From positions 1-5,008 of the forward strand of contig CAJWCX010000118.1 of NCBI GenBank assembly GCA_913031405.1: a stretch of DNA of 5,008 nt. Direction: 5' to 3'. Position numbers and translations under genes: made by a program. Shown one piece after another: positions 1 to 5,008 of the stretch (positions within the stretch are counted from its first letter, which is position 1; every line of letters begins with the position of its first letter). The stretch comes from an uncultured Flavobacteriales bacterium (GTDB lineage: Bacteria; Bacteroidota; Bacteroidia; Flavobacteriales_D; Crocinitomicaceae). Below the pieces are notes generated by a model, which was not told where the DNA came from, ran no database searches, and saw only the letters and a program-made list of their open reading frames with translations.

Positions 1-59
1 TGAGATAACGACTGAAACCCCAATAAAAAAATCAAAAACGAAAACGTAACTATTCTCAT
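1..59 (-). CDS. 5' end of an exported protein gene (partial, runs off left edge)
   Basis: Reading leftward from an ATG at 59-57, the minus strand encodes MRIVTFSFLIFLLGFQSLS before the window ends. This is a textbook signal peptide start: a basic residue at position 2, then a hydrophobic core (VTFSFLIFLLGF), then small or polar residues where signal peptidase I could cut. No Cys is seen, so a lipoprotein is not indicated. An in-frame TGA at 80-78 shows the ORF cannot begin further upstream, so this ATG is the first available start. A strong Bacteroidota -7 box lies upstream at 143-136, giving a leader of roughly 70 nt. Mature function cannot be told from 19 codons. The protein should be secreted to the periplasm, outer membrane or outside. 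The gene is divergent from the helicase gene. Confidence 0.72.
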   Translation of the reverse strand, partial: MRIVTFSFLIFLLGFQSLS

Positions 60-93
60 AATATAATGGCGTGTCTTTCAACTTAATATTTCT

Positions 94-126
94 GTTTTTT
101 GAAAGTAACTACTCTAATCAAAAAAC
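94..126 (-). repeat. Inverted repeat (hairpin) in the leader of the left gene
   Basis: GTTTTTTGA (94-102) and TCAAAAAAC (118-126) are perfect 9-bp complements with a 15-nt loop. The loop itself contains AGTA/TACT (104-107 and 110-113). In the leftward transcript this lies in the 5' leader, roughly 5-35 nt after the predicted start. The stem is mostly A-U, so it is weak. It could be a leader structure or chance. Confidence 0.3.
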
Positions 127-135
127 CCTTCAATG

Positions 136-143
136 CAAAGGTA
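136..143 (-). promoter_or_regulatory. Promoter -7 box TACCTTTG for the left exported-protein gene
   Basis: On the minus strand 143-136 reads TACCTTTG, followed by C, an exact match to the Bacteroidota sigma-ABfrA-type -7 consensus TAnnTTTG. The -33 element is weak: no TTG lies at the usual 17-23 bp upstream. Transcription would start near 130 and run left into the signal-peptide ORF. The motif is seen directly; promoter activity is inferred. Confidence 0.6.
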
Positions 144-154
144 GTCAAATTGAC
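144..154. promoter_or_regulatory. Operator-like palindrome GTCAAATTGAC
   Basis: This is a perfect 5-bp inverted repeat around a single central A (GTCAA-A-TTGAC). It directly abuts the upstream edge of the leftward -7 box, so a protein bound here would sit in the -7/-33 spacer and block RNA polymerase. Short palindromes are common in AT-rich DNA, so a regulatory role is only suggested by position. Confidence 0.3.
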
Positions 155-231
155 ACTTTGTATGTAACTAATTTAACTTTTCTGCGTGTATTTAACGCAA
201 TTATTTAACGATAGGTTTCATTAAAAGTTGC

Positions 232-266
232 TTTGTTCATTTCAATCGTTTGATTTGCTATTTTTG
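232..266 (+). promoter_or_regulatory. Promoter of the helicase gene (TTTG-N23-TATTTTTG)
   Basis: TATTTTTG at 259-266 matches the Bacteroidota -7 consensus TAnnTTTG. TTTG at 232-235 is a plausible -33 element, with a 23-bp spacer at the long end of the range known for flavobacteria. Transcription would begin at about 271, some 10-12 nt before the TTG start at 283. This gives a very short leader with no room for a Shine-Dalgarno site, which is not unusual in this phylum. Confidence 0.45.
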
Positions 267-282
267 AACATACACTTTCACC

Positions 283-3200
283 TTGGAAGAAATTATTTCA
301 GTTTTAAAAGAATTACGGGAAGAAGTATTGATTTTTCCCAGCAATGACTTATTAGTTAACCTAAGCAATCAAAAGGTTTGTGACCTAAATATAAATCCTG
401 AAAACTTCGATCAACAGATATCTAAAATGATTCGGGAATCGAAAACCATGGAAAAACAAACAGGATTGAATCCCATGTGTGTGGCCCAGGGCTCTATTCG
501 ACTATTTGTTCAATCTACAGAGATAAACAGCCCTGTTTTTCTTACTCCGGTTGAGATGACTATTTCGCCCTCCAAAGAAAAATTCAAATTAGTGCGTATT
601 ACTGATCATCCGATAATCAATCCCTTTATCATTCATCACTTTAATATTCAAAGTGATAAAGAAGATATGATTATTGATTTTGAGTCTCTTGAAAAATTAT
701 TGGATTTAGAAACCAATCAGATTAAAAAAAATGATCTTTTTCTTGGTAATTTTCATCCCAAAAGATTTTCTTTCTTAAGAGAGATTGAAGGCGTGATTGA
801 TCAGAACCTTAAATCATCAAACGCCCTTAAAGATATTTTTGGAAATGAATCAAACAATAATCACCTTCAATTAGAATCGGAGTACCCTTTATTTAGGAAT
901 GATGACGACCAATGTCTTGTTTACGAAAAAATTAAAAACGGCTCTGTTGTTGTTCAAGGACCGCCTGGTACGGGGAAATCTCAGGTAATAGGAAACATTA
1001 TTGCAAGCACTATTGCTTCTCATCAAAGTGCTCTACTTATTTCCGAAAAAAAAGTGGCTCTAGATGTTATTCAAAACAAATTAAAGAAAAAAGGATTAGA
1101 CCCTTTGTGTTTTCAAATTCCTTCACGTCATGCCAATCGTCAGTTTATTTTTGAATTGAAGAAAAGCTGGGACTTCTTCAATGAAATGAATCCTGGCCCT
1201 AAAAAATCTTTTCATAGAAAATTTCAACAGCAAAATAAGATTTATAACATTCTTGAAAATCATTCAAAAGTTCAAGGATGTACAATATACGAGCTGATTA
1301 AAATTATTAATGAACATAAAAATTTGGCCATTACGCAAAGTGGAAACACAATTACAATGGGAGAATACAAAAGTGCTGAAACAATATTTTCAAAAATCCC
1401 AAATGAATTAATGTTGGTTCTCAAGTTTTTTAAACCCAAACTAACTGCCGGTGATTTTTTACAATTTGATGAAGACTTAAATCAAGTTTTATCAGTTTTA
1501 AAAAAAGTCAAAGATACCCAAAATGTGAAGAATTGGGAACAATTAAATAAAACACTTCAATCATTGTTACGCTATCACAATTTTAATACGAAAACATATC
1601 AACAATATGGACATTTTCTCTCAAGTAAAAATAAAGCATTCACGACCTTAAAGAAACAACTTAACCATTATGAAACACAGATAAAGATCTTACAAGAAAA
1701 TGAATCTCATTGGCTTCAAAAACCAAACAATGAAGAATTAAAATTTCTTAAAGAAATACTTCTCAATAAAAAGTCGATAATTCAGGACATAAAATGGCGC
1801 TGGACATGGCGGAAATGGACAAGGAGTCCAAAAGCCAACGCCGAGAAGATGATCGATAACCGTATACAGTTATTGAAAAAAACTGAAAAACGAGATTGGG
1901 TTTTAAAAAAGTTTTATGACCTAGGGATTTCCGATACAGATACAGAGGTGGAACTCGTGACTACTCTGATTGAAAACACCGACATCGCGCATTGGGAACA
2001 ATATCAAATTGAAAAAAATACTTCATATGACTCTATAAGTCACAAGGACTTATATAGATCTATTGATATTTTAAAGCACTGTTTTGACTTTAAGGGAGAA
2101 GATCAACCGTTAGAAATCCTGAACCTGCTTTCCCAAAAAAAAGACCTGCTATTAGGGTGCTGGGCTGATATTAAGCAACTTCCCGATAAAATATATCCAT
2201 ATCTTGATACGAATACTCGGATTATTAAAGAAAATATTCAAAAAAATGTAGCAAGAAACCTTCTTTGCATGAATCCAGAATTAAAACAATTTTCTACTTC
2301 TAATTTTCTAAGTGAATGTATCTCGGTACAAAAAAACTTTGATAAAGAGTCTCGTACGTATGCAGATCAATTAATTATCAACCGTTTTGACCAATTTCAA
2401 TATTTGGAAAACTTAACTAAAACATCCCCGCAAAAACTCAATGAAGAAGATAAAACACTTCGAAAAAAACTTAAAAAAGGAAAGTCAATTCTGATAAAAG
2501 AGTTTGGAAAGAAAAAGTCTCATCAAACCATTAGAAAACTATTCAACTCCGAGGCCTATTTGTGGATTCAAACCTTGAAGCCAATATGGTTGTCTAATCC
2601 TAATAATTTATCAGAAAGTATTCCGTTGAAAGAAGAAATCTTTGACTACCTCATTGCTGATGAATCAAGTCAACTCTTATTGAGTCACTCAATAGGGGGA
2701 CTTCAAAGAGCAAAAAAAGCAGTCATTTGTGGGGACCCGCAACAAATGTCACCTGGTAGCTATTTTCAGAAAAAACAAATTTTGGAAATTGATCTTTTGC
2801 ATCATGCCAATTATTATCTTAATCATGTATTTCTATCGAACCATTACAGAAGTGAACACCCCGACCTAATCGATTTTTCAAACCGCTTCTTTTATAACAA
2901 TAAGCTAAAAGCTTTTCGGGATCATTCATGTGTAAAACATCCGATACAACATCATTTTGTTGAGAACGGATTTTATTTTGAAAGAACAAATCTAGTTGAG
3001 GCACAACAAATTTGTAAATTCATTTCGACCCATATCGAGTCGAATGAAAAAATAGGAATAGTAGCATTCTCCAAAGCTCAACTATCGTGTATTTACAATC
3101 ATTTAGATGCAAAGACGAGGTCTAAATTAGATCAGCGAATAGAAAAGGATAGCTTATTTTTCCAGTCTTTAGAAAAAGTTCAGGGGGATGAATGCGACCG

Positions 3201-3549
3201 ATTGATTATTAGTTTTGGGTATGGATATAATAACGATCATAAATTTGAATTGCGTTTTGGACCTGTTAATATGCATGGAGGACATAAACGGCTTAATGTT
3301 TTGTTTTCAAGAGCAAAAAGAAAAATAGACTTCTTTTCATCCATCAAACTTAAAGACTTTCCTTCTTCTAAAAACCAAGGAGTCATATACCTTAAAAAAT
3401 GGTTTGAATTACTCGAAAAAGACAACATAAATACTTTACCTCAATCAAACATTTCTTTAGCGTCCATATTAGATAATTGTAATGGATTTAATGATCTAAT
3501 TTCATATCTACATGTATACCAAAGTAGAGGCTATTTAGTTTCTCTTTGA
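283..3549 (+). CDS. Superfamily 1 DNA/RNA helicase, UPF1-like (DUF4011/COG1112 type), stand-alone
   Basis: This is a 1088-residue cytoplasmic ATP-dependent nucleic-acid helicase or translocase; its substrate is unknown. Residues 1-205 match the DUF4011-type N-terminal region (GLNP at 61-64, an SPVFLTPVEM strand at 83-92, INPF at 112-115, LGNFHP at 154-159). Core motifs: Q-motif-like DDDQ 207-210; Walker A GPPGTGKS 226-233; motif Ia around LLISEKKVAL 251-260; LKPIWLSNP 765-773; Walker B IADESSQ 791-797; motif III GDPQQMSP 817-824; motif IV HYRSEHP 854-860; motif V EKVQGDECD 964-972; motif VI RLNVLFSRAKRK 1003-1014. Residues about 300-730 form a long, mainly helical, charged insertion with a Trp/basic patch at 504-514. 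After about 1035 only a short tail remains: no DUF3320, MTES/Vsr-like, PD-(D/E)XK or PLD nuclease domain is seen. TTG at 283 is preferred because the frame is closed by TGA at 265-267 and the next Met (residue 49, at 427) would remove part of the conserved N-terminal region. Family assignment is firm; a defence or repair role is only a possibility. Confidence 0.92.
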   Translation: MEEIISVLKELREEVLIFPSNDLLVNLSNQKVCDLNINPENFDQQISKMIRESKTMEKQTGLNPMCVAQGSIRLFVQSTEINSPVFLTPVEMTISPSKEKFKLVRITDHPIINPFIIHHFNIQSDKEDMIIDFESLEKLLDLETNQIKKNDLFLGNFHPKRFSFLREIEGVIDQNLKSSNALKDIFGNESNNNHLQLESEYPLFRNDDDQCLVYEKIKNGSVVVQGPPGTGKSQVIGNIIASTIASHQSALLISEKKVALDVIQNKLKKKGLDPLCFQIPSRHANRQFIFELKKSWDFFNEMNPGPKKSFHRKFQQQNKIYNILENHSKVQGCTIYELIKIINEHKNLAITQSGNTITMGEYKSAETIFSKIPNELMLVLKFFKPKLTAGDFLQFDEDLNQVLSVLKKVKDTQNVKNWEQLNKTLQSLLRYHNFNTKTYQQYGHFLSSKNKAFTTLKKQLNHYETQIKILQENESHWLQKPNNEELKFLKEILLNKKSIIQDIKWRWTWRKWTRSPKANAEKMIDNRIQLLKKTEKRDWVLKKFYDLGISDTDTEVELVTTLIENTDIAHWEQYQIEKNTSYDSISHKDLYRSIDILKHCFDFKGEDQPLEILNLLSQKKDLLLGCWADIKQLPDKIYPYLDTNTRIIKENIQKNVARNLLCMNPELKQFSTSNFLSECISVQKNFDKESRTYADQLIINRFDQFQYLENLTKTSPQKLNEEDKTLRKKLKKGKSILIKEFGKKKSHQTIRKLFNSEAYLWIQTLKPIWLSNPNNLSESIPLKEEIFDYLIADESSQLLLSHSIGGLQRAKKAVICGDPQQMSPGSYFQKKQILEIDLLHHANYYLNHVFLSNHYRSEHPDLIDFSNRFFYNNKLKAFRDHSCVKHPIQHHFVENGFYFERTNLVEAQQICKFISTHIESNEKIGIVAFSKAQLSCIYNHLDAKTRSKLDQRIEKDSLFFQSLEKVQGDECDRLIISFGYGYNNDHKFELRFGPVNMHGGHKRLNVLFSRAKRKIDFFSSIKLKDFPSSKNQGVIYLKKWFELLEKDNINTLPQSNISLASILDNCNGFNDLISYLHVYQSRGYLVSL

Positions 3550-3776
3550 GGCACAGGGTCATTCCCGCACCCTCCACCAGGTCGACAAGAAAGTATTCGC
3601 TTGACACCAAGCATCAAACCCTTGAAAGGACCCCAAATTTTCAGTGCCTCAATCATATAAGCTGAACAAGACGGCTCATAACGACATGATCTTGGAAACA
3701 AAGGAGATATAAAAATTTGATAAATCCGAACTAGGAAAATTAACGGAAATGAAATAAAAAGGAATACAAATTTCAT
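3531..3776 (-). CDS. yidD: Membrane protein insertion efficiency factor YidD
   Basis: This small inner-membrane-associated protein helps YidC/Sec insert membrane proteins. The family signature is clear: RIYQIFISPLFPRSCRYEPSCSAY (residues 17-40), then a helix (IEALKIWGPFKG), then KRILSC and finally GGGCGNDPVP (67-76), with Cys at 31, 37, 64 and 70. A hydrophobic stretch at residues 3-16 is the amphipathic or membrane-associated N terminus. The length of 81 residues is normal. I chose the ATG at 3776; an in-frame TTG two codons earlier (3782) is possible but overlaps a -7 box. The gene is not next to rpmH, rnpA or yidC here, unlike the common proteobacterial arrangement. Its last codons overlap the helicase 3' end on the other strand by 19 bp. 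Confidence 0.93.
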   Translation of the reverse strand: MKFVFLFISFPLIFLVRIYQIFISPLFPRSCRYEPSCSAYMIEALKIWGPFKGLMLGVKRILSCRPGGGCGNDPVPQRETK

Positions 3777-3779
3777 TCT

Positions 3780-3787
3780 CAAAGGTA
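3780..3787 (-). promoter_or_regulatory. Promoter -7 box TACCTTTG abutting yidD
   Basis: The minus strand 3787-3780 reads TACCTTTG, the same box as in front of the left-edge gene. Only GAGA-like sequence (through 3777) separates it from the yidD ATG at 3776. The usual distance to the transcription start would place it at or within a few bases of that ATG, implying a leaderless or nearly leaderless mRNA. No good -33 TTG is found at 17-23 bp; the nearest TTTG (3820-3817) is 29 bp away. Confidence 0.45.
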
Positions 3788-3853
3788 ACTGTTTTCACAT
3801 TTCATTGTTACTAAATCAAAGTGTAATGTCAGTAATGTTATTCGATTAATAAA

Positions 3854-3861
3854 TAGTTTTA
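3854..3861 (+). promoter_or_regulatory. Possible -7 box TAGTTTTA for the transglycosylase gene
   Basis: TAGTTTTA matches TAnnTTTG except for the last base (A for G; a G follows directly). It ends 4 bp before the ATG at 3866, so transcription would again start at or next to the start codon. No clear -33 TTG is present. It is the best candidate in the gap, but weak. Confidence 0.25.
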
Positions 3862-3865
3862 GAAT

Positions 3866-4813
3866 ATGACAAAACTCATCTTCATTTTATTACTTACTTT
3901 CTCTGCAACAATAACATATTGTCAAAACCAATCCTGGGACAGTGAAAAAATTGTTGTTCATGATCAAAACATAGTAAGTCATGTCATGTCTGCGCATCAG
4001 ATCTTTGAAAAAAGATGGGATATTCTTCCTCAAGCTCAATTCTGGAAAAAAATCATGTGCTTAAGCCCTGACACATGTATTGTGAATATTGCAAAAAATA
4101 GACATGTCCTTGAAAGCATCTCCTCAGACCAATGGATTTACCTATCTAGAGAAGAAAAAAGAAAGTTTCGAGACAGTATTAGGATTAAATATAATCTAAC
4201 GCAAGATGATCTTGTTTACGTAACTTCAGGCAAAAATCATTTTTACAATTTTAACGATGTATACCCTTCAATTTCAAAAGGAATTTACATTTTTGATAGT
4301 CTTTCTGTCGATCCATGGTATGCACAATCCATATTGCTAATTGAAAGTCCCGGGCAATTAAAAAAATCAGTTTCGGGAGCATATGGACCGTTCCAACTTA
4401 TGCCTGGTGTTGCTAGAGCTCAAGGACTAATTGTGAATCGTTCTGTTGACGAACGATCTGATTTTAAAAAATCAGCATTTGGAGCAGCTAGTTTAATCAA
4501 AAAAATATGTATCCCAGAAACAAAAAAGATTTTGAATACACACCATATTAAATATGATGAAAATGACATTTGGTTTAGGCTACTAGTCCTTCATGTTTAC
4601 CACGCAGGAGCTTACAATGTAGGGGCTGTAATAGACAAGATTAATCCTAAACTTGGCACTCAAGAACTCATTAAATCAATGTGGCAAAACAAAGCGGCTG
4701 GGTTTGGAAACTGCTCTCAAAATTATAGTCAAATAGCTATTGCTGCAAATCTGATTTTACATGACATAGTTTATGAAAATTGTCATAAAATTATCGAAAA
4801 AGAAAGTCGCTAG
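3866..4813 (+). CDS. Secreted lytic transglycosylase (SLT domain)
   Basis: This is a 315-residue exported enzyme predicted to cleave the MurNAc-GlcNAc bond of peptidoglycan with formation of 1,6-anhydroMurNAc. Residues 1-20 form a signal peptide (basic Lys3, hydrophobic FILLLTFSATI, ending TYCQ); there is no convincing lipobox around Cys19. Residues 21-140 are a segment I cannot assign to a named domain; it holds Cys65 and Cys71, a possible disulfide. The SLT fold spans about 145-305: catalytic Glu160 in LLIESPG, GAYGPFQLMPGVA (171-183), DERSDFKKSAFGAASLI (195-211), VYHAGAYNVG (244-253; AYNAG-like motif) and QNYSQIAIAANLI (285-297; NYSQI motif). Further Cys lie at 215, 283 and 306. The start is the ATG giving an intact signal peptide. 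The gene is divergent from yidD, and its stop codon overlaps the msrB stop by 4 bp. The cellular role (wall remodelling, or insertion of envelope machines) is inferred from the family. Confidence 0.9.
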   Translation: MTKLIFILLLTFSATITYCQNQSWDSEKIVVHDQNIVSHVMSAHQIFEKRWDILPQAQFWKKIMCLSPDTCIVNIAKNRHVLESISSDQWIYLSREEKRKFRDSIRIKYNLTQDDLVYVTSGKNHFYNFNDVYPSISKGIYIFDSLSVDPWYAQSILLIESPGQLKKSVSGAYGPFQLMPGVARAQGLIVNRSVDERSDFKKSAFGAASLIKKICIPETKKILNTHHIKYDENDIWFRLLVLHVYHAGAYNVGAVIDKINPKLGTQELIKSMWQNKAAGFGNCSQNYSQIAIAANLILHDIVYENCHKIIEKESR

Positions 4814-5008
4814 TGCGATTTAAAACTTATGGATACGGAGTTGACGCAATGCCTGGTGTTTTTTTCAGTAAAACCTTCACCGCTAAAAACGTGACCCAAA
4901 TGCCCTTCGCAATTGGAGCATACAATTTCTATTCGTTGGCCATCTGCATCCGGTATTCTTTGAACTGATCCTGAAATCTCATCATCGAAACTTGGCCAGC
5001 CACAACCT
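4810..5008 (-). CDS. msrB: Peptide-methionine (R)-S-oxide reductase MsrB, C-terminal part (runs off right edge)
   Basis: Reading leftward from the right edge, the minus strand encodes the last 65 residues of MsrB, which reduces methionine-R-sulfoxide in oxidised proteins using thioredoxin. Visible in order: GCGWPSFDDEI, whose Cys is the usual resolving cysteine in many MsrB; the second zinc-binding pair CSNC (fragment residues 30-33); GHLGHVFSGEG; and RHCVNS, containing the catalytic Cys (fragment residue 54). The protein ends SISFKSH, then TAG at 4812-4810. The N-terminal half, including the first zinc CxxC and the start codon, lies outside the window, so it cannot be told whether the gene is MsrB alone or an MsrA-MsrB fusion, or whether it is exported. 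It is convergent with the transglycosylase gene. Confidence 0.93.
   Translation of the reverse strand, partial: GCGWPSFDDEISGSVQRIPDADGQRIEIVCSNCEGHLGHVFSGEGFTEKNTRHCVNSVSISFKSH

Larger units (their letters stand above)
60..282. other. Divergent intergenic regulatory region
   Basis: This 223-bp AT-rich gap separates the leftward exported-protein gene from the rightward helicase gene. I see no ORF of note in it. It holds one promoter for each direction, an 11-bp palindrome, a hairpin in the leftward leader, three copies of ATTTAAC (171-177, 190-196, 203-209; the last two extend to the 9-mer TATTTAACG) and a short hairpin TGCGT/ACGCA (183-187 with 195-199). A 7-mer GTAACTA recurs at 105-111 and 164-170, with a further copy at 46-52 inside the left gene. 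Confidence 0.6.
3777..3865. other. Divergent intergenic gap, yidD / transglycosylase
   Basis: This 89-bp AT-rich gap lies between two divergently transcribed genes. It holds the yidD -7 box and a weaker rightward box. A 7-mer GTAATGT repeats at 3823-3829 and 3832-3838. No terminator, RNA gene or ORF is visible. Confidence 0.5.

Noticed and set aside
207..250. AACGAT (207-212) and ATCGTT (245-250) as a hairpin upstream of the helicase
   Set aside because: The arms are only 6 bp, separated by 32 nt, with flanking mismatches. It is too weak to support as a structure or site.
724..731. Poly-A runs of eight in the helicase gene (724-731, also near 1046 and 2136) as slippage or phase-variation sites
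   Set aside because: Such runs are common where Lys codons occur in an AT-rich genome. The frame is intact through all of them, and eight A's give no specific evidence of programmed slippage.
2819..3004. 61-codon ORF on the minus strand
   Set aside because: It lies wholly inside the helicase motif IV region, has no recognisable domain, and the overlapping plus frame is strongly conserved helicase sequence. It is a shadow frame.
3237..3428. 63-codon ORF on the minus strand
   Set aside because: It is antisense to helicase motif VI (RLNVLFSRAKRK), with no signal, promoter box or known motif. It is a shadow frame.
283..3549. Helicase as a Mokosh-like or other named defence protein
   Set aside because: The helicase has no kinase or phospholipase-D (HxKxxxxD) domain and no partner gene, so a named system cannot be supported from this window.
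3546..3652. Perfect 9-bp inverted repeat TTGAGGCAC / GTGCCTCAA with an 89-nt gap
   Set aside because: Both arms are inside yidD coding sequence. With arms this far apart, one or two such 9-bp pairs are expected by chance in 5 kb, and no U-tract follows, so it is neither a credible terminator nor an element end.
1..5008. CRISPR array, tRNA, rRNA, IS or integrase signals around the helicase
   Set aside because: No regularly spaced long repeats, tRNA-like cloverleaf, terminal inverted repeats with target duplications, or transposase/integrase motifs were seen on either strand.

Overview
The window looks like chromosomal DNA of a Bacteroidota species, probably of the Flavobacteriales type. It is AT-rich (about one third G+C, judged by eye). 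Its start codons lack clear Shine-Dalgarno sequences, and promoter -7 boxes of the Bacteroidota form TAnnTTTG lie in front of the genes. Signal peptides, a YidD homologue and an SLT-type transglycosylase fit the same assignment. The genus cannot be named from this sequence.

Layout: (1) At the left edge, on the minus strand, is the first 19 codons of an otherwise unseen gene for an exported protein, with a good TACCTTTG promoter about 75 bp upstream of its ATG. (2) A 223-bp divergent intergenic region holds that promoter, a palindrome touching its -7 box, several short repeats, and a second promoter firing rightward. (3) A 3.27-kb plus-strand gene encodes a 1088-residue superfamily 1 (UPF1/COG1112-like, DUF4011-type) helicase with all core motifs, a long helical insertion and no recognisable nuclease domain. 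(4) Its 3' end overlaps by 19 bp, tail to tail, the minus-strand gene for YidD, the small membrane-insertion efficiency factor. (5) An 89-bp divergent gap leads to a plus-strand gene for a secreted lytic transglycosylase (SLT fold, catalytic Glu160). (6) That gene's stop codon shares a CTAG palindrome with the stop codon of a minus-strand msrB (methionine sulfoxide reductase B), which is cut off by the right edge.

No two complete neighbouring genes share an orientation: the order is <-, ->, <-, ->, <-. There is therefore no operon inside the window and each gene should have its own promoter. YidD, the transglycosylase and MsrB are envelope and stress housekeeping genes. The helicase is the one gene with an accessory flavour: its family is common in genome-defence and mobile settings, but no partner gene, integrase, IS, CRISPR array or tRNA is visible here. 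I see no convincing evidence of a new multi-gene system. The most noteworthy points are the stand-alone helicase with its Trp/Arg/Lys-rich insert, and the very tight gene packing with promoters abutting start codons.
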